A stretch of DNA of 59,002 nt from Desulfobacteraceae bacterium (GCA_011390755.1 JAABRU010000017.1:1-59002), one strand, 5' to 3'. Positions 16,454 to 25,900 are shown, numbered from the stretch's first letter. Numbers and translations: made by a program. Notes: a model not told the origin generated them from the letters alone.

Positions 16454-19069
16454 CTATCTGCCGCAGCATTTTTTATATTTTTTCCCGCTGCCGCAGGGAC
16501 AGGGGGCATTGCGTCCCACCTTTTTCTCCGCTCTTTTTACGGGTTTCTTTTTTGCAGGTTCCGCATCGCCGCCGCCGGAAAAAACCAGGTTTTCCTCCCG
16601 CGGCTTCCGGAATTCCCTGAGATTGCCCTCCTGCACTTTCTGTACGCGGAAAAGGGTGGATACGGTTTCTTCTTTCACCCGTGCAATCATGCTGTTGAAC
16701 ATCTCAAAGCCTTCCTTTTTATAGACAATCAGGGGATTCTGCTGCGCATAGCCCCGCAGCCCGATGCCCTCTTTGAGATGATCCATATTGAGCAGATGGT
16801 CTTTCCACAGGGTATCCACTGTCTGCAGCATGACATAACGTTCCAGCTCCCGGGCGGCCTCTTCGCCGAAATCCGCTTCTTTTTCTTGATAGATACGGAG
16901 GGCCGATTCTGTAATCAGTTCTGCCAGACTCTCGCTGTTAAGGCCTTCCAGCACATTTTCATCCAGCTCAATACGGAAATTGAACTGCTGAAATACGGCA
17001 TCATTCAGCCCTTTGATATCCCAGTCCCGGGGCAGCATTTTTTCATCGGCAAAATCTTCGGCAAGTTCCCAGGCTTTTTCTTCTATCATTTCCTCAATGG
17101 CCGATTTGAGATTTTCCCCGGTCAGGGTTTCCCTGCGCTGTTCGTAAATCACTTCCCGCTGCTGGTTCATCACATCATCATATTCCAGCAGATGTTTCCG
17201 GATATCAAAGTTATGGGCCTCCACCTTGGTCTGGGCGTTTTCAATGGCCCGACTGATAAGTCCGTGTTCAATAGGCTCGCCTTCCTCCATGCCCAGGCGG
17301 TTCATGATGTTCTGAATACGTTCCCCTCCGAAAATGCGCAGAAGATCATCTTCCAGGGCAAGGTAAAAACGGGAGGAACCGGGATCCCCCTGACGCCCCG
17401 AACGCCCCCGCAGCTGATTGTCAATCCGGCGGCTTTCATGCCGTTCTGTACCGAGAATATGCAGCCCCCCTGCCGCAATGACCGCGTCATGGTCTTTCTG
17501 CCATTGGATTTTGATCTCTTTCATCTTTTCTTCCGAAGGTTCTTCCAGTCTGGCTGCCAAAGATTCCCAGTTGCCGCCCAGAATAATATCCGTACCGCGG
17601 CCGGCCATATTGGTGGCAATGGTCACGGCCCCGGGTCGTCCGGCCTGGGCCACGATTTCCGCTTCCTGCTCATGGTGTTTGGCATTGAGCACGGTGTGGG
17701 GAATTTTCCGTTTTTTCAGTTTGCTGCTCAGATCTTCGGATACATCAATGGAGATAGTGCCTACCAGCACCGGCTGACCTGCGGCATAGCATTCTTCAAT
17801 CTCCTCAATCACGGCTTTGAACTTTTCCCGGCGGGTGTTATAAATCACATCCGCATAATCCTTCCGGATCATGGGTTTGTTGGTCGGGATGACCATTACA
17901 TCCAGATCATAGATCTTTTTAAATTCCGCCGCCTCGGTATCTGCCGTACCGGTCATTCCGGACAGTTTATTGTACATTCTAAAATAATTCTGAAAGGTAA
18001 TGGTGGCAAGTGTCTGATTTTCATTTTCAATATTTACATTTTCTTTGGCTTCCAGTGCCTGGTGCAGACCTTCGCTGTAGCGGCGGCCGGGCATAAGTCT
18101 TCCCGTGAATTCGTCAACAATCAGCACTTCCCCGTTCTTGACAATATAATCCACATCCCGTTTGAAAAGGGTATGGGCTTTCAAAGCCTGGTTGACATGG
18201 TGCAGGATTTCTATATTCCGGTGATCGTAGATATTTTCCACTTTCAGCAGTTTTTCGGTTTTGGCCACCCCTTCTTCGGTCAGCATTACAGAGCGGGCTT
18301 TTTCATCAATGGTATAATCCTCCTCTTTCCGGAGGTTGGGGATGATACTGTTGACCTCATAATAGAGATGGGTGGATTTTTCCGCGGGACCGGAAATAAT
18401 GAGGGGGGTTCTGGCCTCGTCTATGAGAATACTGTCCACTTCATCCACAATGGCAAAATTCAGTTCTCCCTGTACCAGGGAGTCCCGGTGGAATTTCATA
18501 TTGTCCCGGAGATAGTCAAAACCGAATTCATTATTGGTTCCGTATGTAATATCCGCACTGTAGGCTTCTTTCCGTTCCTCATCGTCCAGACCGTGTATGA
18601 TAACCCCCACGCGCAGGCCGAGAAAGCGGTATATCTGCCCCATCCATTCCGCATCGCGGCTTGCCAGATAATCATTGACGGTGATGACATGCACCCCTTT
18701 GCCGCTGAGGGCGTTGAGATAGGCCGCCAGGGTGGAGACCAGGGTTTTTCCCTCACCGGTTTTCATTTCCGCAATTTTCCCCCGGTGCAGAACAATGCCG
18801 CCGATGAGCTGCACATCATAGTGCCGCATTCCCAGGGTGCGTACCGAAGCCTCCCGCACAGTGGCAAAGGCTTCCGGGAGAATATCATCCGTGCCTTCCC
18901 CTTTTTCCAGGCGTTCCCGGAGACGCGGGGTCTGATTTTTCAGTTCCGCATCGCTCAGGGACCGGATCTGCGTTTCCAGATCATTGATCTGTACAAGCAA
19001 AGGCTGCATCCGTTTTATTTCACGTTCATTTTTACTGCCGAACACTTTGGTCAGAAAATCAAAAATCAT
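16454..19069 (-). CDS. secA: Preprotein translocase ATPase SecA
   Basis: An 871-residue motor of the Sec pathway. Walker A MKTGEGKT is at 102-109, the DEVD-type Walker B ([18 protein letters not shown]) lies around 205-220, and the preprotein-binding, helical scaffold and wing regions follow in order. The C-terminal zinc-binding tail [13 protein letters not shown] has C857, C859, C868 and C869; it binds SecB and lipids in relatives. The Lys-rich stretch just before it ([15 protein letters not shown]) is a flexible linker. A weak GGAA precedes the ATG. The gene lies upstream of clpS-clpA on the same strand. Confidence 0.97.
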   Translation of the reverse strand: MIFDFLTKVFGSKNEREIKRMQPLLVQINDLETQIRSLSDAELKNQTPRLRERLEKGEGTDDILPEAFATVREASVRTLGMRHYDVQLIGGIVLHRGKIAEMKTGEGKTLVSTLAAYLNALSGKGVHVITVNDYLASRDAEWMGQIYRFLGLRVGVIIHGLDDEERKEAYSADITYGTNNEFGFDYLRDNMKFHRDSLVQGELNFAIVDEVDSILIDEARTPLIISGPAEKSTHLYYEVNSIIPNLRKEEDYTIDEKARSVMLTEEGVAKTEKLLKVENIYDHRNIEILHHVNQALKAHTLFKRDVDYIVKNGEVLIVDEFTGRLMPGRRYSEGLHQALEAKENVNIENENQTLATITFQNYFRMYNKLSGMTGTADTEAAEFKKIYDLDVMVIPTNKPMIRKDYADVIYNTRREKFKAVIEEIEECYAAGQPVLVGTISIDVSEDLSSKLKKRKIPHTVLNAKHHEQEAEIVAQAGRPGAVTIATNMAGRGTDIILGGNWESLAARLEEPSEEKMKEIKIQWQKDHDAVIAAGGLHILGTERHESRRIDNQLRGRSGRQGDPGSSRFYLALEDDLLRIFGGERIQNIMNRLGMEEGEPIEHGLISRAIENAQTKVEAHNFDIRKHLLEYDDVMNQQREVIYEQRRETLTGENLKSAIEEMIEEKAWELAEDFADEKMLPRDWDIKGLNDAVFQQFNFRIELDENVLEGLNSESLAELITESALRIYQEKEADFGEEAARELERYVMLQTVDTLWKDHLLNMDHLKEGIGLRGYAQQNPLIVYKKEGFEMFNSMIARVKEETVSTLFRVQKVQEGNLREFRKPREENLVFSGGGDAEPAKKKPVKRAEKKVGRNAPCPCGSGKKYKKCCGR

Positions 19070-19521
19070 TCTATCTTCCAGTTCTTTTTATACAATCATC
19101 CCTGCCATTTCCGAAAATCCGGTCTTCTCTGTTATCAGAATGGCAGGAATTTTAATATCAGATTCCTTATCCCCAAATCTTATATATTATGATCTGTTCA
19201 TCTGAATGTCTATATATTTTCATAAAATCTGTATGCACATAAACGGGCGGACTTTTTTTGCAGAAAGATTTCCGAAATTCCGCGCCCGGAAATACCGGAT
19301 CGGATATGGACTGAAAAACCTTATCCGCCGGTCCTTTGTGCATGATTCCGGGAATTCTGCAATCCCCTCCGGTATCACAGTTCCGGCAGACGGACAAAGA
19401 TTTTTTTTAATGATTGCAGGATACAGACGGATTGTCTGAAAGCCGGATGATACGGAAAAAATCTGTCAAAGAGGATTTTTTGCAGGAAACCGGGGAAATG
19501 CAGGCAGGATGCAGCGGATTT
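19070..19521. other. Intergenic gap upstream of secA
   Basis: 452 bp between the LolB-like gene and secA. Short overlapping frames on both strands have no ribosome binding site or recognisable product. None of the repeat families defined elsewhere in the window is present. It should contain the secA promoter, but I cannot place it with confidence. Confidence 0.6.
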
Positions 19522-20325
19522 TTATTGATCCGGGTCTTCCAGAACAAAGACCGAAGGAGAAAGCGGAACATCAGCCCAGTATCTTTCTATGCGCAGACGG
19601 AACTGCACATCCTCTCCCCTGATATCCAGTGCAAAGGGGAGCTGATAATTATCCACCTTCCGGATATCACCGAAAGACACCTGATACAAAAGATTTCCCA
19701 TTGCACTGTACATTTCCATATGGCTGACGGCCTGTGTTTCCGGATCAAAATAAATTTTTTCCAGCACTCTTCCCCATCGGCTGGTCAGGATCAGCATATC
19801 CTCCTTCCCTGTTCCCATCTGCGCGGCATCGTGTCCCCGGATGGGAACCCGGCCCGTAAGAAGCCGGATGGCCTCACGGGTGCTGATGGGAATGCCGATG
19901 GCTTTTTTCAGTTTCGGATCCGATGTTTTCTGTTTGTAAAAACGTTTTTCCTTATGGGAGAGCGCGTAAAAATATCCTCCGTCCGCTGCAATACTCACAA
20001 TGGGAATACCGGAAATATCCAGCACCCGGATACGCAGTTTCCGGAAATCAGAACCGATCCAGGCCACCCGTGCATTGCGGACACCTTCCTCATTTTCCAG
20101 CCGGAAATTTCCCACACCTTTGAATGTGCGCAGTCCCCGGTTGAAATTTTCCAGCAGTCCGAGCCTGTGCTGGGCTTCGGGAGAAATGACAGGCGGTGGC
20201 ATCATACCGGTTCCGCTGCATGCATTCAGCAGAACAAGAAGCAGTAAGGGCAGCAGCATACGGGAAACTATGCGGGATTTGTCCCCGGAAATAAAAGTAT
20301 CCGGAATCTCCTCCTCTTTTTTCAT
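19522..20325 (-). CDS. LolB-like outer-membrane lipoprotein (DUF4292-like)
   Basis: A 267-residue predicted lipoprotein with lipobox LLNAC and acylated C36, preceded by a hydrophobic run (MLLPLLLLVLLN). The body is beta-rich and resembles the LolA/LolB half-barrel seen in DUF4292 proteins (NFNRGLRTFKGVGNFRLEN; ILTSRWGRVLEKIYFDPETQAVSHMEMY). LolB receives lipoproteins at the outer membrane. Synteny downstream of a TPR lipoprotein is common for such genes. Its ATG overlaps the stop of the upstream TPR gene (ATGA), so they are coupled. The hydrophilic N-terminal 20 residues before the signal core are longer than usual. Confidence 0.75.
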   Translation of the reverse strand: MKKEEEIPDTFISGDKSRIVSRMLLPLLLLVLLNACSGTGMMPPPVISPEAQHRLGLLENFNRGLRTFKGVGNFRLENEEGVRNARVAWIGSDFRKLRIRVLDISGIPIVSIAADGGYFYALSHKEKRFYKQKTSDPKLKKAIGIPISTREAIRLLTGRVPIRGHDAAQMGTGKEDMLILTSRWGRVLEKIYFDPETQAVSHMEMYSAMGNLLYQVSFGDIRKVDNYQLPFALDIRGEDVQFRLRIERYWADVPLSPSVFVLEDPDQ

Positions 20326-22073
20326 AAAGCACCTCCCAGTTCCCGGATTTTCTGTTCTGTTTCGATCCGTTTTTCTTTATCCTCTTTTTGATGGGACAGG
20401 GATTTTTTATAAAATTCCAGTGCCTTTTCTTTCTGCCCCAGTTTCAGATATACATCCCCCATATGCTCCAGGATCACCGGATCATCCGGCACCAGTTCCA
20501 CAGCCCGGCGCATATGCACCAAAGCCTCTTCATACTCCCCCCGTTTGTAGAAAACCCAGCCCAGACTGTCTGTGATATACCCGTCATCCGGTTTTTGCTC
20601 CAATGCCCTGCGGATCAGACTTTCGGCCTCATCCAGTTTTACTCCCATGTCGGCATAGGTATATCCCAGATAATTCAATGCATTGCTGTTTTCAGGCTCC
20701 AGTTCGATGACTTTCTGCATCACGCGGATGGAATCCGATTTCCGCTCCCATTTGTCATATATTACCCCAAGACGGAACCATATACGGGTGTTGTCCGTAT
20801 CCAGTTCCAGACCTTTTTGCAGGGATGCCTCGGCTTTTTCATAATTTTTTGCATCTTCATAGAATCCGCCCAGATACATATGAAAATCCGGATTGTCCGG
20901 AATTTTCCCGATAACTTCTTCCAGAAAAGAAATGGCTTTTTCTGTTTCCCCTTTTTCCTGATAGAGGAAGGCAATATGGACGGCGGCATTCTGGTAAAAA
21001 CGGGAATCCTGCCGGACCTGCCGCAGATGTTTCAGGGTCATTTTTTCATCTTTGATCCCCTCAAAGGCAACACCGGCCATATAATGCAGTTCCGAATTGT
21101 CCGGGGCCCCTTTCAGCATCCCTTCAATGAGAATGACAGCCTCCGCGTATTTTTTCGGTTCGATATACAGGCGGATCAGGGAACGGATAATTTCGGGATT
21201 TCCCCGGGTCTGTTCTCCCAGTTCCCGGAGTATTTTTTCCGCACTCCGGAGTTTTCCGCGGTTATAGTAAAAATAGGCAAGCCCCATGGCGGCCCTTATG
21301 TTTTCAGGATATTCCGCCAGAATCTCTTTGTACAGACGGATCACTTTTTCGGCATCCCCGCGGCTTTCATAAATAGCGAGAAGTTCAAAGCGGGGTTCTT
21401 CCAGACCGGGTTCCAGTTCCAGTGTTTTCTCAAAGGCTTTTTCCGCTTTTTTCATCTCTCCCCGGTCCAGATGGATTTTTCCCAGAAAAAAATAACCGGC
21501 ATAGGCCCCGGGGAAATTCTGTACGAGCTGTTCATAAACCTGGAAGGCACTGTCCGCATCGTTTTTTTCCATATACAGTGCCCCCAGCCGCAGATAGATT
21601 TCCTGCTGCTGCGGATCCAGATCCAGCACTTTTTCAAAGGCCCTTTCCGCTTCCTCCCCATGCCGGAGGTTTTGCTGCAGCCGTCCGTACAGAATCAGAC
21701 TTTCCACGTCATCCGGCTCTTCTTTGAGAAAATTTTCCAGATATTCCAAAGCCTTTTCCATATCCCGCTGCTGAATATAAAGTTCGGCCAGCTCTTTTTT
21801 CAGCCAGGGTGACCAGGGATCGCTTTCAATGGCTTTTTCCAGAAAAAAAAGTGCCCTGTCCGTATTTCCGCTGCGCCGGTTCAACTGGGATTCCATATAA
21901 TAATAATAGCGGTCCCCGTTTTCATATTCCGCGGCAGGCTGTATTTTTTCCGCCGCATTTTTGCCGCCCGGATCCGTTGCGCATCCTGTCAGCAGGGGAG
22001 CGAGGCAAAGCAGCAGGGGGAGCCACAGATAAGCAGCAATTTTTCCGATGTTTCTGCCAGGTATTTTATGCAT
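20322..22073 (-). CDS. TPR-repeat lipoprotein
   Basis: A 583-residue predicted outer-membrane lipoprotein (lipobox LLTGC, C31). At least 13 tetratricopeptide repeats run from about residue 60 to 560, with typical units such as AERAFEKVLDLDPQQQEIYLRLGALY and EALVHMRRAVELVPDDPVILEHMGDVYLKLG. TPR arrays are protein-interaction scaffolds. The start is uncertain: ATGs at 22106, 22082 and 22073 are possible, none with a good ribosome binding site. I chose 22073, which overlaps the end of rpoH by 8 bp, suggesting coupling with rpoH upstream and with the LolB-like gene downstream. Confidence 0.85.
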   Translation of the reverse strand: MHKIPGRNIGKIAAYLWLPLLLCLAPLLTGCATDPGGKNAAEKIQPAAEYENGDRYYYYMESQLNRRSGNTDRALFFLEKAIESDPWSPWLKKELAELYIQQRDMEKALEYLENFLKEEPDDVESLILYGRLQQNLRHGEEAERAFEKVLDLDPQQQEIYLRLGALYMEKNDADSAFQVYEQLVQNFPGAYAGYFFLGKIHLDRGEMKKAEKAFEKTLELEPGLEEPRFELLAIYESRGDAEKVIRLYKEILAEYPENIRAAMGLAYFYYNRGKLRSAEKILRELGEQTRGNPEIIRSLIRLYIEPKKYAEAVILIEGMLKGAPDNSELHYMAGVAFEGIKDEKMTLKHLRQVRQDSRFYQNAAVHIAFLYQEKGETEKAISFLEEVIGKIPDNPDFHMYLGGFYEDAKNYEKAEASLQKGLELDTDNTRIWFRLGVIYDKWERKSDSIRVMQKVIELEPENSNALNYLGYTYADMGVKLDEAESLIRRALEQKPDDGYITDSLGWVFYKRGEYEEALVHMRRAVELVPDDPVILEHMGDVYLKLGQKEKALEFYKKSLSHQKEDKEKRIETEQKIRELGGAL

Positions 22074-23001
22074 AAATATCATCCGCGTATGTGTCAAAAT
22101 CAACAATTTCCCGTTTAAAGAATTCCCGCATTTTTTTAATTACATTCTTTTCCACCTGCCGCACCCGTTCCCGGGAAATACTGTAACGATCCCCGATTTC
22201 CTGCAGGGTTACCGGACTGTCCGAAAAAATCCGCAGATCAAAGATTTCCAGTTCCCGGGGGGTCAGTTTGTCTCTGAATTCTGCAATTTTATTATGCAGC
22301 AGCTGATCCATTTCTTTCTTGGCAACCCGGTCTTCCGCAGATTCCGCTCCGGTACTCAGAAACTCAATACGTTCTGTGTCCGAATCTTCTTTCAGCGGTG
22401 CATCCAAAGAAACATCCCAGCCGTCCAGCCGCTGATCCATATCAATAATTTCCCGCTCGGAAACCCCCAGTTTCTGGGAAAGCAGTTTGGGCTTGGGATC
22501 AAAGCCCTGGTCAATGAGTTTCTGTTTCTCTTTTTTGAGTTTAAAAAAGAGTTTCCGCTGCCCCTGGGTGGTTCCGATTTTTACCAGCCGCCAGTTATCC
22601 ATAATAAACTTAAGAATATAGGCTTTAATCCAGAAGGAGGCGTAATAGGAAAATTTGACATTTTTATAGGGATCGAATTTGCGCACCGCCTGCATCAGTC
22701 CGATATTGCCCTCCTGAATCAGATCCAGAAGATTCTGCATCCATATCCGCTGAAATTCCAGCGCGATTTTCACCACCAGGCGCAGATTGGATGTCACCAG
22801 GGTATAGGCCGCATCCGGATCTTCATGATCAAAGACCCTGACTGCCAGTTCTTTTTCCTGCTCCCTTGTCAGCAGATTATACTGACTGACTTCCGCAAGA
22901 TATCGCTGCAGGGGATCAAATTTTACAAGAGATTTATCAACCTCTTTTTTCTTATTATCCGCACCGGAAGCCGTCGGACTCTTTTTTTTGTTTTTCGCCA
23001 T
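22066..23001 (-). CDS. rpoH: RNA polymerase sigma factor RpoH (heat-shock sigma-32)
   Basis: A 311-residue group 3 sigma-70 factor. Region 2 (about 60-140) contains the core-binding and -10 recognition helices (LLDLIQEGNIGLMQAVRKFDP). The RpoH-specific box QRKLFFKLKK is at 148-157. Region 4 carries the helix-turn-helix (VTLQEIGDRYSISRERVRQVEKNVIKKMR). The Lys-rich N-terminal 25 residues are longer than in E. coli RpoH. It overlaps the downstream TPR lipoprotein gene. An E-family element lies 40 bp upstream of its start and could affect its promoter. Confidence 0.9.
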   Translation of the reverse strand: MAKNKKKSPTASGADNKKKEVDKSLVKFDPLQRYLAEVSQYNLLTREQEKELAVRVFDHEDPDAAYTLVTSNLRLVVKIALEFQRIWMQNLLDLIQEGNIGLMQAVRKFDPYKNVKFSYYASFWIKAYILKFIMDNWRLVKIGTTQGQRKLFFKLKKEKQKLIDQGFDPKPKLLSQKLGVSEREIIDMDQRLDGWDVSLDAPLKEDSDTERIEFLSTGAESAEDRVAKKEMDQLLHNKIAEFRDKLTPRELEIFDLRIFSDSPVTLQEIGDRYSISRERVRQVEKNVIKKMREFFKREIVDFDTYADDIYA

Positions 23002-23040
23002 AATTTCTGTCTGTCTTTCCTTTCGTTCCCACGTTCCGCA

Positions 23041-23123
23041 TCAATGCTGTTAAGTTAAGACTCCCCTCCCCTAACCCCTTCCGCCGGAGGAGGGGAATTT
23101 TCTGCTTAACTTAATGCCATTGA
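23041..23123. repeat. Element E copy 3 upstream of rpoH
   Basis: Ends TCAATGCTGTTAAGTTAAG and CTTAACTTAATGCCATTGA flank the core CCCCTTCCGCCGGAGGAGGGG. The flanks ACGTTCCGCAT and ACGCTCCGCAT are an 11-bp target duplication with one mismatch. Confidence 0.8.
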
Positions 23124-23164
23124 CGCTCCGCATGGGAACGGTTGCGGGACGCTTCTCCGCGTCC

Positions 23165-23290
23165 TGTATAAAAAGACTTTCATGCTTCGTTGTGACCGTC
23201 CCGTCATGGTTGTTTTATATGAAAGTGTCTGCGAAAAACCGGCCTTCGCCTTAATTTTCGCACTCCGCGCAGCTTTCATGCTTTGTTGTG
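23165..23290. repeat. Element F block 2
   Basis: CTTTCATGCTTCGTTGTGA, palindromic centre, GGTTGTTTTATATGAAAG, then TGTCTGCGAAAAACCGGCC with a CGC-rich hairpin and a second CTTTCATGCTTTGTTGTGA. The remainder of the 23002-23627 gap (23291-23627) holds no element or gene that I recognise. Confidence 0.7.
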
Positions 23291-23627
23291 ATTTACCCTC
23301 TTCATCAGGGGAGGGAATCTTACGGAAACGGCATTGACTTTGTTTTGAAGGATTTGCAGCAAACTGTTCAAATCCGGATTCCGGCAACTGTTCTGCCATC
23401 CGAAATTGGTATTATAACAAGAAAAGATCAGAAATACAAGAAAATCAAAAAAAGAGCAGTTATGAGAAAACAACCCTGCGGACAGAGTTGGTTTCCGCCG
23501 ATCTTTTTTCCGCTTCCCGCAGTCGGATTCTGATGAAGACGAACGTTTTTTATTCCGCTTTGTCACGCTGAAACAGGCCCGGTCTGCCAATTTTCCGGCG
23601 GTATTTCCAATCAGACTGTAATGGGAA

Positions 23628-24311
23628 TTATACCTCAATTTTTAAGAAATTCGCATCAATGAATGCATGATAAATACCATGGTGTTCTAAATTTTCAGGC
23701 AGCCCGAGCACAGCATGGAGCAACCTTACTGCCCCCTTCCATTCAGACGCAGATGCCGGGCCCTTCATTTCAGCTGCGTTGATAAAATATAAAAATATAA
23801 GAATACTGTCTATATTGTTGCATTTTTGAAGAAAGTACTGATGGGCCAGACGATTGGCATATTGATAAAATGTTCCTGACCAGGCAGAACGGCTTCGGGG
23901 CGCATAATGCCTTTTTGCCGCCTGCAAACTTTCTTCAATCAGTTTCAGAGAGACGGGAGATGCACCTGATGGGGGGGATACGACTTCCGGTATATGCGCT
24001 TTGGCCTCCAGCAAAACCGGTCTGCCTTTGTCTGTAATGCCTGTTGCATCCCAAACCGGCCCTTTCCCTGGCCAGAATTTATCCAAAGGGTATGTGACAG
24101 AATTTTCCACCCCGATTTTTTTAAGAAAAGCATTATCCCGATATTCTTTAAACTGCTCCCGTTCAAGGGGGGATGTCCAGGAAATCTTTTCCGATTCTCC
24201 GACTGCTCCGGCTTTCTGCAATGCTTTCAGGAGCAATTCGGGATATTCTGCCACGGTAATCTGAAGCAGGCGCTGACTGCCGGTGCGTCCTTTTTTATTT
24301 GCCCTCTTCAT
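23628..24311 (-). CDS. Conserved hypothetical with PD-(D/E)XK-like motif
   Basis: A 227-residue protein. The segment PVWDATGITDKGRPVLLEAKAH fits the D-X(n)-E-X-K core of the PD-(D/E)XK nuclease fold, followed by a helical region and a FYQYANRLAHQYFLQ segment. Proteins with this overall pattern are widespread in bacteria, with no assigned function that I know of; nuclease activity is only inferred. The ATG at 24311 is preferred to one 18 bp upstream; the ribosome binding site is weak. A decayed copy of its central part lies at 25820-25900. It lies upstream of an AT-rich, element-dense region. Confidence 0.65.
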   Translation of the reverse strand: MKRANKKGRTGSQRLLQITVAEYPELLLKALQKAGAVGESEKISWTSPLEREQFKEYRDNAFLKKIGVENSVTYPLDKFWPGKGPVWDATGITDKGRPVLLEAKAHIPEVVSPPSGASPVSLKLIEESLQAAKRHYAPRSRSAWSGTFYQYANRLAHQYFLQKCNNIDSILIFLYFINAAEMKGPASASEWKGAVRLLHAVLGLPENLEHHGIYHAFIDANFLKIEV

Positions 24312-24348
24312 CCGCCCGTGCCTTATCATTTTTCTGTATCTGTTTGGG

Positions 24349-24419
24349 CAATGTCATTGACTTAAGCCACCCCCTCCCACCGGGGGAGGGGGATTTTTTG
24401 CTTAAGTCAATGACATTGA
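24349..24419. repeat. Element E copy 4 (71 bp)
   Basis: CAATGTCATTGACTTAAG and CTTAAGTCAATGACATTG ends around CCCCCTCCCACCGGGGGAGGGG. It is flanked by a perfect 9-bp direct repeat, CTGTTTGGG (24340-24348 and 24420-24428). Confidence 0.85.
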
Positions 24420-24592
24420 CTGTTTGGGATAAAAAAACGCAGGTTGCCACCTGTCCCGGATTATTCATAAACCTGAGCAAGTCCTTGAATCATAATTCTT
24501 TAGCTGAAAACCGAATTGTAAAGTCGGTTTTCAGCATTTTCTTTATTTTCGGACATCTGTCTAAGTTTATGAATAATTTGGGCGATAAACGT

Positions 24593-24693
24593 GATGAATC
24601 GGTAAAAATTCCAAATTTCAAAAAATGCTATCAATAAAATCAGAGCGTTAATATCTGTCAAAACCTGATTATCGGACTTTTTACGAGACCATC
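24593..24693 (-). repeat. Element C copy 1 (101 bp)
   Basis: Ends GATGAATCGGTAAAAA and ACTTTTTACGAGACCATC. The interior matches the 101-bp copies at 30026-30126 and 35279-35379 in the opposite orientation (TCAAAACCTGATTATCGGAC). Confidence 0.85.
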
Positions 24694-24706
24694 AATATTA
24701 ATTCTA

Positions 24707-24798
24707 TTGCTTTGTTTCAGTTAAAATTGTGTATGCAAAATGACTAAATTCCTTGAAAAGCCGGGAATTCAATTCACAATTTTAAGTGAAACAATGCA
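24707..24798. repeat. Element L, long palindromic element
   Basis: A 25-bp imperfect terminal repeat: TTGCTTTGTTTCAG...AAAATTGTG against CACAATTTT...GAAACAATGCA, with about four mismatches. The core contains GGGAATTCAATTC. It is related to the inverted repeat in the amt leader. Confidence 0.65.
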
Positions 24799-24816
24799 CT
24801 ATTTTAGGTAGGACTT

Positions 24817-24907
24817 AGAGTCTGTCCGAAAACCTCCGAAACCGATTTTTGGAACCGGTGAAAACAGGGGCTCAGAATACCGAAAGACAGGTTTTCGGAC
24901 AGGCTCT
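24817..24907. repeat. Element A copy 2 (91 bp)
   Basis: Ends AGAGTCTGTCCGAAAACCT and AGGTTTTCGGACAGGCTCT. TTA lies next to both ends of the inner repeat, consistent with a 3-bp target duplication. Confidence 0.85.
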
Positions 24908-24985
24908 TAATTTGCCGCAGCTTACTGCGGGCTATCTCATTTTAAAACCTATCTATGATAATTTTAATTTATAATTCAAAATGAT

Positions 24986-25086
24986 AGGACTTACGCAGTT
25001 GAAATATAATCTGCTGTTTTTATTGACTGTCAGTTTTTAAGGCACATAATAAATTCAAACAGTTAAAATTCAACTGCGTAAGTCCT
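24986..25086. repeat. Element I copy 1 (101 bp)
   Basis: Ends AGGACTTACGCAGTTGAA and TTCAACTGCGTAAGTCCT are perfect inverted repeats. AATGAT flanks both sides (24980-24985 and 25087-25092), a 6-bp target duplication. A second 101-bp copy lies at 37204-37304. Confidence 0.9.
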
Positions 25087-25145
25087 AATGATATAAAAAA
25101 CTACAAAAAAATGCTTGTTTTTTTCTGAAAAATATATACAGTTAA

Positions 25146-25252
25146 TTTGGGTGGAGCGTAAAAGGGTACGCCATCCCCGAAAGGGGATGCTCGGGTTCAA
25201 CTCCCGACCACCAAAGAATATTATTATTTTTGATGCTAATATTTTTTGGTGG
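25146..25252 (+). ncRNA. tRNA-like structure with overlapping hairpin
   Basis: 25146-25215 folds like a tRNA. An acceptor-like stem TTTGG(G)TGG pairs with CCACCAAA, with one bulged G. A D-arm-like GCGT-AAAAGGGT-ACGC is followed by a 7-bp stem CATCCCC-GAAA-GGGGATG where the anticodon arm should be, and a canonical T-arm TCGGG-TTCAACT-CCCGA. It lacks an anticodon loop and a CCA end, so it is not a working tRNA. The 3' strand CCACCAAAGAATATTA (25208-25223) can instead pair with TAATATTTTTTGGTGG (25237-25252) in a 16-bp stem with one G-U. It could be a tRNA pseudogene, a structured leader or an RNA component of a lost module. Confidence 0.5.
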
Positions 25253-25282
25253 TTTGGAATTGTTCCTAATTTTAGATTTAAT

Positions 25283-25315
25283 AACAGCCTTCTATGGTTA
25301 TAATAGAGGGCTGTT
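25283..25315 (+). promoter_or_regulatory. Strong hairpin before small ORF
   Basis: AACAGCCTTCTAT pairs with ATAGAGGGCTGTT (13 bp, one G-U) around a 7-nt loop, 23 bp before the GTG start at 25339. It could act as a terminator or attenuator between the tRNA-like RNA and the ORF; only a short T-rich tail (TATATTTTG) follows. Confidence 0.5.
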
Positions 25316-25338
25316 ATATTTTGTGGAGAAAATATACA

Positions 25339-25650
25339 GTGGCTTTACCTCCAGAAGATTTACTAAAATATCATACAGAAAACTTTAAAGCCATTGATAA
25401 AGCAATAAAAAAAATTGATAGTAAACTTATTGCAGCTGTTTCAAAAAAAGATGAATATGATCCCACATTTCGCTTGTCTCTGTAACACTTTGAAAATTAA
25501 ATTGTTTTTTCGATAACTTTTTACATGAACGAAAAATCGGATTTAATAAATTCAAATAGCTGAAGTGCAAAGAGCGAAATGTGGGTATGTGGGTATGATA
25601 TAAATTTATTTGAAAAAATATATGGTTTTCTGCTTGGGGGCATGGGCTGA
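25339..25650 (+). pseudogene. Small gene broken by element H
   Basis: GTG at 25339 with GTGGAG upstream opens a frame that reads VALPPEDLLKYHTENFKAI and continues to ...SKKDEYD at 25461, where element H starts. Removing H and one copy of TATGAT lets the frame continue as INLFEKIYGFLLGG to a stop at 25650. A one-base shift in the G run at about 25635-25640 would read FLLGAWAECRFNKLLS instead. That ending is reminiscent of HEPN-like abortive-infection proteins, but I cannot confirm this by eye. As it stands the product is a 49-residue fragment whose last residues are encoded by the element. Confidence 0.5.
25462..25593. repeat. Element H copy 1
   Basis: CCCACATTTCGC and GCGAAATGTGGG ends, with an extra TATGTGGG at the right end. 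TATGAT lies on both sides (25456-25461 and 25594-25599). The sequence ACACTTTGAAAATTAAA recurs (inverted) in copy 2 at 35224-35455. Confidence 0.8.
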
Positions 25651-25819
25651 ATGCCGTTTTAACAAATTATTATCCTGAATGATTCACAAATCAGTTTTTT
25701 ACAGTAAATACAGGAAGGCACAAAAAACTGAGTTTTTACGCCGTGTTTTTGTATAAGCAAATTAATCAGCAACTTATCTGCTATGGACTAAAACATGTGA
25801 ATAATGCAGGCCAAAAGAC

Positions 25820-25900
25820 ATGTGACAGAATTTTCCACTCCGGTTTTTTTAAGAAAAGCATTATCCCGATATTCTTTAAACTGCTCCCTTTCAGGGGGAC
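25820..25900 (-). pseudogene. Fragment of a second PD-(D/E)XK-like gene
   Basis: About 80 bp closely match 24092-24172 within the gene at 23628-24311 (shared ATGTGACAGAATTTTCCAC, AAGAAAAGCATTATCCCG), with scattered substitutions. It corresponds to the LEREQFKEYRDNAFLKKIG part. Nothing before or after it matches, so it is a remnant of a paralogue or of a duplication. Confidence 0.8.

Noticed and set aside
16778-19192. 804-codon plus-strand frame opposite secA
   Set aside because: Antisense shadow of secA, with Phe/His-rich composition typical of reverse-complement reading.
25146-25215. A functional tRNA gene
   Set aside because: There is no anticodon loop (a GAAA-capped 7-bp stem instead), the acceptor stem has a bulge and no CCA end is encoded. 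It is reported only as tRNA-like.
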